From contig NZ_VLIY01000013.1 of assembly GCF_007489285.1 (NCBI RefSeq), forward strand, positions 81,036 to 145,035: a DNA stretch of 64,000 nucleotides, read 5' to 3'. The stretch's first letter is position 1. Each line of letters begins with the position of its first letter. Positions 30,929 through 39,105 of this stretch are shown here, piece by piece. This stretch comes from Skermania sp. ID1734. GTDB lineage: Bacteria > Actinomycetota > Actinomycetes > Mycobacteriales > Mycobacteriaceae. The notes beneath the pieces were generated by a model. That model saw only the letters and a list, made by a program, of their open reading frames with translations. It searched no databases and was not told the origin of the DNA. Made by a program: the position numbers and the translations under genes.

Positions 30929-33061
30929 CTAGAAGTCCACCGGTTCCGGCGCCGACTCCGCTGTCACATCCGCACCGATACCGAGCTTCTCCTTGATCTT
31001 CTTCTCGATCTCGTCGCGGATGTCCGGGTTCTCCCGAAGGAATCGCCGCGCGTTCTCCTTGCCTTGGCCAAGCTGGTCACCCTCATAGGTGAACCACGAG
31101 CCCGACTTACGGATGAAGCCGTGCTCGACGCCCATGTCGATCAGCGAACCTTCCTTGCTGATACCGACGCCGTAGAGAATGTCGAACTCTGCCTGCTTGA
31201 ACGGCGGGGAAACCTTGTTCTTCACCACCTTCACCCGGGTCCGGTTGCCGACCGCATCCGTGCCGTCCTTGAGCGTCTCGATGCGCCGGACGTCCAAGCG
31301 GACCGAGGCATAGAACTTCAATGCCTTACCGCCAGTGGTCGTTTCGGGCGAATTGTGGACCATCACACCGTCAACGAAGTAGTTGTGGTTACCTTCGACC
31401 TCGATATCGAAGCGATGCATGGATCGTGTCTGAGGCTTGACGTGAACGTCCAAAACTCGCGCCGGCACCAGCTTCTGCATCGGCTCCGTGAACGCCGGGA
31501 TGACAGTGCCTTGACCCCGGAATCGCGGCAATAGTTTGTATTCCATCGAAGGCGCCATGTACGGAGCCACCATCTCCTGGAACTGTGTGCTCGACTCGGT
31601 CGAGAACACGAGAACCGCCTTCTTCCGAGCGCCTGAGAGGCGCAACCGCACATCGAGTCCATGAGTATCGCGAAGATAGTCCCGCAACCGCACCCGCGAG
31701 CCTTCACTCATTGCTTCGACGCAGATCTCGATCCGACCGCTTCCGCCACGAGTTCTCTCTTGCAATCCCTTCGAGCGAACCGTGAAAGAACCGTCGTCCA
31801 TGTACCAAATAGCCAACGCCAGCGGTGTCAGCGCCTTGATGTACTCCTCAGACAGGAACTTCTTGCCATCACCGAGGTAGACCGCCTCCTGCAATTCACC
31901 CAACTCCGGGAGCGGAGTGAAGTCGACGAACTTTGCGCCCTTGTCATTGACTCGAACGGAATGCTCGATGTTGCCGAGTAACTCCGTCTTCCAGTCGAGG
32001 TACTCATGCTGCGCCGCGCCATGGCCCATCCGGAATCGAACACCATTGCGGCCACGGAGATTCGGCGAGAGGTTGCCGTCGCCCATCAATGAGCCGAGCA
32101 CTACCTGTAGTTGTTGGTCGCTCAGCCGATGCATCTCGGCCGCCAATACCCGATCGCCGGCAAGGATGTCGCCGGCTTCTGCCCAGCCGCCTGGTGTGCG
32201 GATGAGGTGGTTCGGTGTTGCGGCGAACTGAGAGCGACCGTTGCCGCCCGACTTTTCGACCGTGAACTGCAGGAAGTGATCGGCCGGGCCGTTGTCGAAC
32301 CAGTTGACGATTCGGCGCGGCACAATCTGATTGGTTTCTGGATCGTAAGACAAGACCTCGACGTCCATCTTGTTGTTGACGATCTTGCCGATTTTCTCCG
32401 TGGTCCCGTCCGCCAACTGGACGCGGGTGCTGTAGTTGAAGCACCCGAACATGACCCCGATTTTCTCCCGCAACTGGTTGATGAAGATCGCGGTGGTTCC
32501 CGAATTATTCAGTGCGCCAGTCATTTTCCGCAGCGCCTGGCTCATCAGCCGGGCCTGCAGACCCACGTGACTGTCGCCCATTTCGCCCTCGATCTCGGCG
32601 CGCGGTACCAGTGCGGCCACCGAGTCGATCACGACGATGTCCAACGCGCCCGAGCGGATCAGCATGTCCGCGATCTCGAGCGCCTGCTCACCGGTGTCCG
32701 GCTGCGACACCAGCAGTGCGTCGGTGTCCACACCGAGCTTGCGGGCGTATTCGGGGTCGAGTGCGTGCTCGGCGTCGATGAAAGCCGCAATACCCCCGTT
32801 GGCCTGAGCATTGGCGACGGCATGCAACGCCACCGTGGTCTTACCCGAGGACTCCGGGCCATAGATCTCCACGATTCGGCCGCGCGGCAACCCGCCGATA
32901 CCGAGTGCGACATCCAATGCGATGGAGCCGGTGGGGATGACAGAGATGGGCTGGCGAGCCTCCTCCCCCAGGCGCATCACCGACCCTTTGCCGAAGCTTT
33001 TGTCGATCTGCGCCAAGGCCAACTCCAACGCCTTGTCGCGATCGTATGCCTGTGGTGCCAT
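30929..33061 (-). CDS. recA: Recombinase RecA precursor with intein
   Basis: A 710-codon precursor. Residues 1-206 and 571-710 join into a 346-residue RecA: Walker A GPESSGKT (68-75), [11 protein letters not shown] (Walker B) and the L2/C-terminal region [22 protein letters not shown] then [16 protein letters not shown]. Residues 207-570 are an in-frame intein (see separate entry). The precursor must splice to be active. RecA drives homologous repair and LexA cleavage. The other known mycobacterial insertion site (before the Cys in KVVKNK/C) is empty here and reads [14 protein letters not shown] at 33061 behind GAAGGGG. Controlled by an SOS box and a RecA-NDp-type promoter upstream. Confidence 0.97.
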   Translation of the reverse strand: MAPQAYDRDKALELALAQIDKSFGKGSVMRLGEEARQPISVIPTGSIALDVALGIGGLPRGRIVEIYGPESSGKTTVALHAVANAQANGGIAAFIDAEHALDPEYARKLGVDTDALLVSQPDTGEQALEIADMLIRSGALDIVVIDSVAALVPRAEIEGEMGDSHVGLQARLMSQALRKMTGALNNSGTTAIFINQLREKIGVMFGCFNYSTRVQLADGTTEKIGKIVNNKMDVEVLSYDPETNQIVPRRIVNWFDNGPADHFLQFTVEKSGGNGRSQFAATPNHLIRTPGGWAEAGDILAGDRVLAAEMHRLSDQQLQVVLGSLMGDGNLSPNLRGRNGVRFRMGHGAAQHEYLDWKTELLGNIEHSVRVNDKGAKFVDFTPLPELGELQEAVYLGDGKKFLSEEYIKALTPLALAIWYMDDGSFTVRSKGLQERTRGGSGRIEICVEAMSEGSRVRLRDYLRDTHGLDVRLRLSGARKKAVLVFSTESSTQFQEMVAPYMAPSMEYKLLPRFRGQGTVIPAFTEPMQKLVPARVLDVHVKPQTRSMHRFDIEVEGNHNYFVDGVMVHNSPETTTGGKALKFYASVRLDVRRIETLKDGTDAVGNRTRVKVVKNKVSPPFKQAEFDILYGVGISKEGSLIDMGVEHGFIRKSGSWFTYEGDQLGQGKENARRFLRENPDIRDEIEKKIKEKLGIGADVTAESAPEPVDF
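31352..32443 (-). mobile_element. RecA intein with LAGLIDADG homing endonuclease
   Basis: 364 residues from Cys ([14 protein letters not shown], splicing block A) to the terminal HN with the +1 residue Ser (GVMVHN then SPETTT). Block B is seen as [13 protein letters not shown]. Two dodecapeptide endonuclease motifs are intact: [10 protein letters not shown] (intein residues 116-125) and [10 protein letters not shown] (210-219), each with an acidic residue. Insertion after GVMFG and before SPETTT is the site used by the M. leprae RecA intein and its relatives, not that of M. tuberculosis. Both splicing and homing parts look functional. Confidence 0.95.
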
Positions 33062-33103
33062 CTGGTCCGTCCCCTTCTCGATTTCATCCGGCGATCGAGA
33101 GTC

Positions 33104-33126
33104 ACGTTAGAGGTAGGCACCGACAA
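33104..33126 (-). promoter_or_regulatory. RecA-NDp-type promoter of recA (LexA-independent, PafBC-type)
   Basis: On the minus strand TTGTCGGTG (33126-33118), an 8-nt spacer and TAACGT (33109-33104) match the published RecA-NDp consensus tTGTCRgtg-N8-TAnnnT at every specified position. It lies 43 bp upstream of the recA ATG. In mycobacteria such promoters respond to DNA damage through PafBC rather than LexA. Confidence 0.85.
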
Positions 33127-33198
33127 ATTCGGTGCACCGCCCCGGAGCCGGTGCAAAGGCCCGATCCGTGATCCATCGATCAGTAATTTTCAGCATAG

Positions 33199-33214
33199 GG
33201 GAACATCTGTTCGA
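33199..33214 (-). promoter_or_regulatory. SOS box upstream of recA
   Basis: Minus-strand TCGAAC-AGAT-GTTCCC: left half perfect, right half matching in GTTC. It lies about 138 bp upstream of the recA start and about 90 bp upstream of the RecA-NDp-type element, giving a dual-promoter layout as known for mycobacterial recA. Confidence 0.75.
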
Positions 33215-33303
33215 TACAACCCTGTCGGCGATTCGACACGCCGTGAACCTTCACGCCGCGCGCAAATTTGCGCTCACGCTCGCCCCTCAGCCAACCAGCG
33301 GGC

Positions 33304-33495
33304 TCACCACCGGGCGCGCGGCACGTCGTAGTCGGCGCAGATCGCCCGCCAGACCTCCTGCGGGTCGATACCAGCCTCGATGGCGTCCGCACCCGTCCGG
33401 CCCAACTGACTCAAGACATGATCGGCAAGGATCGAATCGCCACGCGCAGTTCCGAACTCCTCATGCAGGCGCACCGTGAAATCTGTCAATCGCAC
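33304..33495 (-). CDS. DUF3046 protein (Rv2738c-like)
   Basis: A 63-residue protein (MRLTDFTVRLHEEFGTARGD at the start, then AIEAGIDPQEVWRAICADYDVP) belonging to the small DUF3046 family that almost always lies directly upstream of recA in actinobacteria. GTG start. Function unknown. It is 22 bp downstream of the glycosyltransferase start region and may be read with it. Confidence 0.85.
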   Translation of the reverse strand: MRLTDFTVRLHEEFGTARGDSILADHVLSQLGRTGADAIEAGIDPQEVWRAICADYDVPRARW

Positions 33496-33518
33496 AGCCC
33501 CACCCTAAGCTGACGGGC

Positions 33519-34664
33519 TCACGCAACCTCGCGGCACAGCAGCACCGGGTCCGCGACCTGATCGGCCCCCTCGCGCGCGGCCTCCGCGGCACGGCGAAAC
33601 GAGTCATCCGACAGGACGCGCTCCACCGCACTCCGAACCGCGGCGGCACTGAGCGGCCGGACCAATTCTGCACAACCCTGTCGCACTGCGCGATTGGCGA
33701 GCTCCCACTGATCTCCTCCGCCAGGTACGACGACCATCGGAACACCGGCCAACAGCGCCTTCGCCAGCATCCCGTGGCCGCCCCCGCACACCACGGCCGA
33801 CGCATCGCGAAGCAGCACATCTTGGCGGCCCAATCCGGCGACGACCCGGTTCGGCAACTCCGCGGGCGGTTCCGCGATCATCGAGATCGCCACTCGCACA
33901 CCCATATCGGCAAGTGCGTCAACCGCGACCTCCAGCATGCCGTCGGCACCGGTCTGCGCGGTCGACGGCGCCACCATCACCAGCGGCTCGTCGCCGTCGG
34001 GAAGATCGAGTACCGCGTCCGTGGGTTCCCACAACAGTGGGCCCACCACGTGCGCCCGAGTGGGCCAATCCGGTCGCGGCACCTCCAGCGCAGGGAGTGT
34101 GGCGATCAGTTGCACGTCTGGTCCCGGGCCGGTGCCCGGCAACCCGATCCCTTCTCGAGCGGCACGGCGTTGACGCTCGCCTTGCCGCACCGATCGGGCG
34201 GTGAGCGTCCGCATGACCGTGTCGCGGAGATGTCCACGGACGCCGGTGCCCGGCGCCAGCCCGCTACCGATCGGCGGCAGGCCCTTCGACGGCGCATACA
34301 ACGGGTGGGGGGACAACTCCGCCCACGGCAGCCCGAGCTTCTCAGCCGCGAGCCCGCCACCGGCAGTGATGACATCCGAGACGACCATGTCCGGTTCGGC
34401 GGCGGCCAAATCGTCGAGGAGTTCCGTAGCGATGTAGGCGGCGCGCTCATGAATGCGGCGACCGGCGTCGGCATCATCCTCGCCCGGACGCGCGGCCAGC
34501 CCTGGCAACCGGCGGGCGGTTATCCCGGCGGTCGTCGCCCGCTCCAGCCACTGTTGCCCGGTGAACAGCACCGGTTCATCGCCCGCCGCGATGAACTTCA
34601 AGCAGAGCGCGATCGCGGGAATCACATGCCCGGGATCCGGTCCTGCCACGACGGCAACTCGCAT
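33519..34664 (-). CDS. UGT-like (GT1) glycosyltransferase (Rv2739c-like)
   Basis: A 381-residue GT-B fold protein. MRVAVVAGPDPGHVIPAIAL opens the N-terminal Rossmann domain; the C-terminal part VVCGGGHGMLAKALLAGVPM and VVVPGGGDQWELANRAV is the nucleotide-sugar-binding signature of UDP-glycosyltransferases of the MGT/EryCIII type, here with GGGHG in place of HxG(G/S). ATG at 34664 begins at the first beta strand; seven upstream codons are dispensable. Acceptor unknown. Confidence 0.85.
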   Translation of the reverse strand: MRVAVVAGPDPGHVIPAIALCLKFIAAGDEPVLFTGQQWLERATTAGITARRLPGLAARPGEDDADAGRRIHERAAYIATELLDDLAAAEPDMVVSDVITAGGGLAAEKLGLPWAELSPHPLYAPSKGLPPIGSGLAPGTGVRGHLRDTVMRTLTARSVRQGERQRRAAREGIGLPGTGPGPDVQLIATLPALEVPRPDWPTRAHVVGPLLWEPTDAVLDLPDGDEPLVMVAPSTAQTGADGMLEVAVDALADMGVRVAISMIAEPPAELPNRVVAGLGRQDVLLRDASAVVCGGGHGMLAKALLAGVPMVVVPGGGDQWELANRAVRQGCAELVRPLSAAAVRSAVERVLSDDSFRRAAEAAREGADQVADPVLLCREVA

Positions 34665-34712
34665 AGGGCCAGCGTTGCATAGCAACCCGAGCGCCCGAAC
34701 CCCCGCCCGCCG

Positions 34713-34886
34713 TCACAACCGGGTCAGGTCGTGCTGCTTCGAGCCGGAAACGGCCTTGTAGAGCAGGTATCCACCGAAAGCGATCGCGCTGATGACGAGG
34801 ATGGGAAACAGGCCCTTGATGAGCGCGCCGATGAGCGCGAGCGCCACCCAGGCCAGCGCGACGATGGCAATGATTTTCCAGAACAC
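34713..34886 (-). CDS. 57-residue hydrophobic membrane protein beside pspM
   Basis: An intact 57-codon frame starting at GTG 34886 with a textbook GGAGG seven nt upstream (34894-34898) and TGA at 34713. The product begins VFWKIIAIVALAWVALALIG, continues with a second hydrophobic run around LFPILVISAIAFGGYLL and ends in a polar YKAVSGSKQHDLTRL-like tail, so two short membrane segments are likely. It lies downstream of pspM on the same strand, roughly where M. tuberculosis has Rv2742c (PspN), but it is much shorter and I see no similarity to that protein. Too short for ordinary gene-calling thresholds; strong ribosome-binding site and hydrophobic periodicity support it. Confidence 0.75.
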   Translation of the reverse strand: MFWKIIAIVALAWVALALIGALIKGLFPILVISAIAFGGYLLYKAVSGSKQHDLTRL

Positions 34887-35013
34887 TTCGCAACCTCCGG
34901 ATCTCTAGCGGGAGCCGCTTGCCGGCCCGCTGTCCATCCTGACATCGGAAATGTGGCAAATCTGCAGGTCAAAGCCAAGATCAGGGAAAGATCAGGGTTT
35001 ACCCGGAGTGCGA

Positions 35014-35784
35014 TCACCCAGCCTGCGCGTGACCGCGATCAGCGAGTTCGATCAAGGCTTCGGCCCACCCATCGAGCCGATCGGCCGCGCTGCGCAATTC
35101 CGCCATGGGTGGCATCGCGGCGCCGAATCGATCCGAGGCCGCGGGCGCCGCCATTCGCGCCGCGGCACCGAGGAAGTCTTCGAACTCGCCCACGCCGGCG
35201 ACCAACTGCTCGGTGACCGTCGCGATCGACGCATCGAGCGCAGCGGCAGCGGCCGGATGCACCGCAGCCGTGTCGCGTCGCGCGCGTTCCAACCCGACCA
35301 GATCAGCCGCGAGCGCCCGCAGTGCGGCAGCGGCCGACTCGGCGGTCTCCATCGTTTCGTCGAGGTCTTCGGCGGGCACCCGAGCGGCTCTCGCAATGAC
35401 CCGAAACAGCTCGTCGAGGCTGCGCTGAGCGCTGCTCAACTGCATCATCGGGACTCGGGCAGCCGAGGATGCCGGTGGCAACGCGACCCTCTGACGCATC
35501 GCCGGCGGTAACGGCGCATTACGCAGCCGCTGATATCGCCGGACGGATCGAACCGCCGGAATCACCAGGACGACCGCGCCGCTGCCGACCACAACCACCG
35601 CCCAGACGGGCGCCGACACGGCAAGCAGGCTGACGGCACCAGCCGCTGTCACGCCCGTTGCCGCCCCGTAGCGGATCGACTTGCGCCTCGCGCGACGTCG
35701 CTTGCGCAACTGCCGCTCCCGCGGATCTGCCCATTGCCGCACCGCCGCGAGTGTCCAGTCGCCCAGCCCGCGCCACGCCGTCAT
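35014..35784 (-). CDS. pspM: Phage-shock envelope-stress membrane protein PspM (Rv2743c-like)
   Basis: A 256-residue protein with a basic N-terminus, two adjacent membrane spans around residues 40-78 (GAATGVTAAGAVSLLAVSA and VWAVVVVGSGAVVLVIPAV) and an acidic helical cytosolic C-terminal domain. Position directly after pspA in a clgR-pspA-pspM array identifies it with Rv2743c, which docks PspA at the membrane in M. tuberculosis. Confidence 0.85.
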   Translation of the reverse strand: MTAWRGLGDWTLAAVRQWADPRERQLRKRRRARRKSIRYGAATGVTAAGAVSLLAVSAPVWAVVVVGSGAVVLVIPAVRSVRRYQRLRNAPLPPAMRQRVALPPASSAARVPMMQLSSAQRSLDELFRVIARAARVPAEDLDETMETAESAAAALRALAADLVGLERARRDTAAVHPAAAAALDASIATVTEQLVAGVGEFEDFLGAAARMAAPAASDRFGAAMPPMAELRSAADRLDGWAEALIELADRGHAQAG

Positions 35785-35802
35785 CGCTACACCGCTATCG
35801 GC

Positions 35803-36609
35803 CTACGAGGTGGTTTCGCCTTGACCGGCTTGCGGCCGCGGCGCCGCCGCCGGTGCACTCGACGAACCACCCGTCGGAAGCGCCTCGCCCTTCATCGACG
35901 CGCGAATCTGCTCGAGGCGGCTGTGACCGGCCATCTGGATGCTGGCCTGCTGAACCTCCATCATCCGGCCCTGCACCGAGTTCTGGGCAAGTTCCGCCGC
36001 ACCGAGCGCATCGGCGTAGCGGCGCTCGATCTTGTCGCGGATGGCGTCGAGACTCGGCGTGTTGCCGGGCGCGGCCAGAGTGCCGTCCATCGACCGCAGC
36101 GATTCGCTGACGCGCTCCTGCATCTTCGCCTGCTCGAGTTGGCTGAGCAGCTTCGTGCGCTCGGCAACCTTCTGCTGCAGCGTCATCGCGTTCTGTTCGA
36201 CGGCCTTCTTGGCTTGCGCGGCCGCCTGAATAGCCTGGTCATGCAGCACCTTCAGGTCCTCGACGGCCTGCTCGGCGGTGACGAGCTGGGCCGCGAACGC
36301 CTCGGCCGCGTTGGTGTACTGCAGCGCCTTGTCCGAGTCCCCGCTGGCGGCGGCCTGATCGGCCAGCGTCACGGCTTGGCGGGCGTTGGCGTTGAGCTTC
36401 TCCACCTCATCGAGCTGGCGATTCAACTTCATCTCCAGCTGGCGCTGATTACCGATGACCGACGCCGCTTGCTGCGAAAGCAACTGGTGCTGGCGCTGCG
36501 CGTCCTCGATGGCCTGCTGAATCTGGACCTTCGGGTCTGCGTGCTCCTCGATCTTCGAGTTGAACAGGGCCATCAAGTATTTCCAGGCCTTCACAAACGG
36601 ATTAGCCAT
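35803..36609 (-). CDS. pspA: Phage-shock protein PspA (35-kDa antigen homologue)
   Basis: A 268-residue PspA/IM30/Vipp1 family protein: amphipathic N-terminal helix ([16 protein letters not shown]), then a long coiled coil (about 25-220) rich in Gln, Glu and Ala, and a disordered Pro/Ala C-terminal tail. These proteins polymerise on damaged membranes and protect them. Lies between clgR and pspM. The AAAGG at 36614-36618 region serves as ribosome-binding site. Confidence 0.95.
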   Translation of the reverse strand: MANPFVKAWKYLMALFNSKIEEHADPKVQIQQAIEDAQRQHQLLSQQAASVIGNQRQLEMKLNRQLDEVEKLNANARQAVTLADQAAASGDSDKALQYTNAAEAFAAQLVTAEQAVEDLKVLHDQAIQAAAQAKKAVEQNAMTLQQKVAERTKLLSQLEQAKMQERVSESLRSMDGTLAAPGNTPSLDAIRDKIERRYADALGAAELAQNSVQGRMMEVQQASIQMAGHSRLEQIRASMKGEALPTGGSSSAPAAAPRPQAGQGETTS

Positions 36610-36653
36610 CGACCTTTCCTGCCTCCATGTGCTGCGCCGTGCCTGTGCACGAC

Positions 36654-36679
36654 CCGGTACCGCGGCCCTCGCGTACCGG
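36654..36679 (-). other. Imperfect hairpin in the clgR-pspA spacer
   Basis: CCGGTACCGCG (36654-36664) pairs with CGCGTACCGG (36670-36679) with a single bulged base and a 5-nt loop. It lies in the 163-bp spacer between clgR and pspA transcribed as leader of pspA. It could be a partial terminator setting the clgR:pspA ratio or an mRNA-end structure; no direct evidence for either. Confidence 0.4.
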
Positions 36680-36772
36680 AATTGGGCTGAGCATTACGAC
36701 CTTGTCGGTACTTACCAAGAATCTATCGGTTTCTGCGCAGACGCACAGCAACGAGAACCAACCCCGCTTGAC

Positions 36773-37144
36773 TCACGCCGCGGCGAGAGCGTGGGCGGTG
36801 GGGCCTGGAATGACAATCTTCGTGTCCGGCGCGATGGCCGAAGCCGTAGCGCCACCGGACGCTGGCGCCGATTTCGATGCCGGCGGACTCGCCTCGTGCG
36901 CAGCACCCGACTCGTCGGCCAAGGCAGCACTCACGTCGACGAGGACGTCGGACAACGGCACTTCGAGCGCAGCACAGATGGCAGCTAACAACTCGCTCGA
37001 CGCCTCTTTCCGTCCGCGCTCAACCTCCGACAGGTAACCGAGGCTCACCCGGGCCGAGTCGGAGACCTCCCGCAGCGTCCGGCTTTGCGACACCCGGGTA
37101 CGCCGCAGACTGTCGCCGATCGCCTCCCGCAGTAACAGCGCCAT
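36773..37144 (-). CDS. clgR: Clp-gene regulator ClgR (XRE family)
   Basis: A 123-residue activator. Helix-turn-helix in residues 20-65 ([20 protein letters not shown] then [15 protein letters not shown] is the signature of the ClgR branch). It activates clp protease genes and the psp operon during envelope stress. ATG at 37144 behind AGGAGG; an upstream reading is rejected. The C-terminus ends in HALAAA, resembling the ssrA-type ALAA degron, consistent with ClgR being a Clp substrate. First gene of clgR-pspA-pspM. Confidence 0.93.
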   Translation of the reverse strand: MALLLREAIGDSLRRTRVSQSRTLREVSDSARVSLGYLSEVERGRKEASSELLAAICAALEVPLSDVLVDVSAALADESGAAHEASPPASKSAPASGGATASAIAPDTKIVIPGPTAHALAAA

Positions 37145-37200
37145 TTCGCTCCTCCTGAAGTCCTCGTACCCGCGCTCTGAAAAGACGTCGCACACCCGCC

Positions 37201-37227
37201 TTAAAGAGTCAACCTTTAAGAGTCAAC
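37201..37227. repeat. 13-bp tandem direct repeat upstream of clgR
   Basis: TTAAAGAGTCAAC (37201-37213) and TTTAAGAGTCAAC (37215-37227) differ at one base and are offset by 14 bp. The repeat overlaps the predicted minus-10 region of the ECF-type promoter and lies 57-83 bp upstream of the clgR ATG, a plausible autoregulatory or activator site. Confidence 0.55.
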
Positions 37228-37252
37228 GCAGTGCACCGCCGGATTGGTTCCC
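37225..37252 (-). promoter_or_regulatory. ECF sigma (SigE-type) promoter of the clgR-psp unit
   Basis: Minus strand GGGAAC (37252-37247), 18-nt spacer and CGTT (37228-37225) fit the mycobacterial SigE/ECF pattern GGAAC-N(17-18)-CGTT. It falls in the spacer after pncC and 81 bp upstream of the clgR start. In M. tuberculosis the clgR operon is SigE-dependent, which agrees. Confidence 0.65.
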
Positions 37253-37258
37253 GCGTCA

Positions 37259-37771
37259 TCACTGTCCCCGCAGTGCGCGAACGCGCAACAACACCTCGTC
37301 CACGGCGGTGCGCACCGCGCTACGCCGCACCTGCCAGCGATCACCAGCCAACGCCAACCGCTGGACCTGCGTGCCGTCCGGCCCGGCAACCGCCAGAAAA
37401 ACCGTACCCACCGGCCACCCGTCCTGGCTATCGGGCCCGGCGACACCGGTCAAGCCGACACCCCAGTCCGCCGCACAGCGTACGGTCGCGCCGACCGCCA
37501 ACTGTTCTGCGGTGCTCGCGGCGACCGGTCCTTCGGCCTCCAGCACCTGCGCGCTGACCCCCGCCAGCCGGTGCTTCAGATCGGTGGCATAGACGATCAA
37601 CCCGCCGCGCAGCACCGAACTCGCGCCCGGGACACCCGCAATCGTTGCGGCGAGCAAACCTGCGGTCAGCGACTCGGCGGTTGCCACCGTCGCGTGATCG
37701 GCAGTCAACTCGGCTACCAACTCGGCCGCGGCAACGCCGGCGACCAGTGGATCGGATTCAGTGGTGGGCAT
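37259..37771 (-). CDS. pncC: Nicotinamide-nucleotide amidase PncC / CinA C-terminal family
   Basis: A 170-residue stand-alone CinA C-terminal domain that deamidates NMN to nicotinate mononucleotide. TVATAESLTAGLLAATIAGV and SSVLRGGLIVYATDLKHRL are the family signature, and GLTGVAGPDSQDGWPVGTVF the second. The N-terminal MoCF domain of full CinA is absent, which is common. Its start overlaps the pgsA stop by 14 nt. Confidence 0.92.
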   Translation of the reverse strand: MPTTESDPLVAGVAAAELVAELTADHATVATAESLTAGLLAATIAGVPGASSVLRGGLIVYATDLKHRLAGVSAQVLEAEGPVAASTAEQLAVGATVRCAADWGVGLTGVAGPDSQDGWPVGTVFLAVAGPDGTQVQRLALAGDRWQVRRSAVRTAVDEVLLRVRALRGQ

Positions 37772-38417
37772 GGCGATGGCTGCCCAACCGCAACGCCTGC
37801 ACCACGTAATCGATCCCCGTCACGATGGTGAGGAACACGGCCACCGCCATGAATCCGGCGCACACCGGCTGTGCGACGGCGGGTAGGGGAAGGATGTAGA
37901 GACCAATCGCCAGCGACTGCACCAAGGTCTTGAGTTTGCCGCCACGGCTGGCCGGGATCACCCGGTGTTGCACCACCACGAAGCGCAGGGCCGTAATTGC
38001 CAACTCGCGGGCGCCGATGATCGCGGTGACCCACCAGCTGAGGTCGCCGAGAACCGAGAGGCCAACCAGCGCCGCACCGATCAGGGCTTTGTCGGCAATC
38101 GGATCGGCGAGCTTGCCGAAATCCGTCACCAGTCCGTATTTGCGTGCCAGTTGCCCGTCGACCCGATCCGTGATGGCGGCGACTGCGAAGATGGCGAACG
38201 CGGTTATCCGGCCGCTCGTGCTGTGGCCGTCGCCCAGAAACAGCGCCCACACGAAAATCGGGACCAAGCCGATGCGCACGACCGTGAGGACGTTGGCGAT
38301 ATTGAGCACCGGCACAGCCGGGCTGGCCGGCGGATGGTCCAGCTCAGTCGCCGGATGCGGGGCCGGGATCGGATCACTCGGTTCGTTGCTCACCACGTCC
38401 TCGCGCTGGGCGCTCAC
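37758..38417 (-). CDS. pgsA: CDP-alcohol phosphatidyltransferase (PgsA-type)
   Basis: A 219-residue membrane enzyme. The catalytic signature D-X2-DG-X2-AR-X8-G-X3-D-X3-D is complete between TDRVDGQLARKYG and VTDFGKLADPIADK. Likely forms phosphatidylglycerol phosphate from CDP-diacylglycerol and glycerol-3-phosphate. About six hydrophobic segments; a Pro-rich cytosolic N-terminal tail of 35 residues. GTG start at 38417. Homologue of pgsA3 (Rv2746c), same position relative to argA. Confidence 0.92.
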   Translation of the reverse strand: MSAQREDVVSNEPSDPIPAPHPATELDHPPASPAVPVLNIANVLTVVRIGLVPIFVWALFLGDGHSTSGRITAFAIFAVAAITDRVDGQLARKYGLVTDFGKLADPIADKALIGAALVGLSVLGDLSWWVTAIIGARELAITALRFVVVQHRVIPASRGGKLKTLVQSLAIGLYILPLPAVAQPVCAGFMAVAVFLTIVTGIDYVVQALRLGSHRHAHH

Positions 38418-38568
38418 CGGCGCTCACCAACCGACCGGAAACAGGCGTCGTCGACGGCAGGGACGACGGTTACGGCGAGCACCAACCAAGACTATCGGTA
38501 CGAACGCCGCGCCACGTGCGACCACTGGCACGACCGGCCGGCCGATGACCACCGATTACTCTCCAGGC

Positions 38569-39105
38569 ATGACTGCGCAACCCGACGGCCCGCCCACCGC
38601 CGACGCTCTGGCGGTCACGGTGCGACGCGCGCGGACGTCGGATGTGCCCGAGATCAAACGCCTTGTCGACATCTATGCCGGCCGTATTCTGCTCGAAAAG
38701 AACCTGGTCACCCTCTACGAGGCGGTCCAGGAGTTCTGGGTCGCCGAACGCGCGGGCGGCATCGTCGGCTGTGGGGCGCTCCACGTGCTGTGGGCAGATC
38801 TCGGGGAAATTCGCACGGTGGCCGTCGATCCCAGCGTCAAGGGCCTCGGCGTCGGTCACGTCATCGTGCTGCGGTTGCTCGAGGTCGCCCGCGAGCTCGA
38901 CCTGCAGCGGCTGTTTGTCCTGACGTTCGAAGTGAGCTTCTTCGAACGCCACGGCTTCACCGAGATCGAGGGCACCCCCGTCACCGCGGAGGTCTACGCC
39001 GAGATGTGCCGGTCCTACGACACCGGTGTCGCGGAGTTCCTCGACCTCAGCTACGTCAAGCCGAACACGCTCGGCAACACCCGCATGTTGCTCACGCTGT
39101 CGTAG
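38569..39105 (+). CDS. argA: Amino-acid N-acetyltransferase (short ArgA, GNAT)
   Basis: A 178-residue GNAT enzyme corresponding to Rv2747, which acetylates glutamate or glutamine for arginine synthesis. IRTVAVDPSVKGLGVGHVIV is the acetyl-CoA-binding motif A (Q/RxxGxG/A), and ERHGFTEIEGTPV the late strand region. TACTCT (38557-38562) lies 6 nt before the ATG and no Shine-Dalgarno sequence is present. An ATG eight codons upstream is an alternative. Its last 14 bp overlap terC, which is convergent. Confidence 0.92.
   Translation: MTAQPDGPPTADALAVTVRRARTSDVPEIKRLVDIYAGRILLEKNLVTLYEAVQEFWVAERAGGIVGCGALHVLWADLGEIRTVAVDPSVKGLGVGHVIVLRLLEVARELDLQRLFVLTFEVSFFERHGFTEIEGTPVTAEVYAEMCRSYDTGVAEFLDLSYVKPNTLGNTRMLLTLS

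Noticed and set aside
31352-32443. The recA insert as a separate endonuclease gene or degraded element
   Set aside because: It is in frame with both RecA halves and keeps Cys1, the terminal HN and the +1 Ser, so it is an intein.
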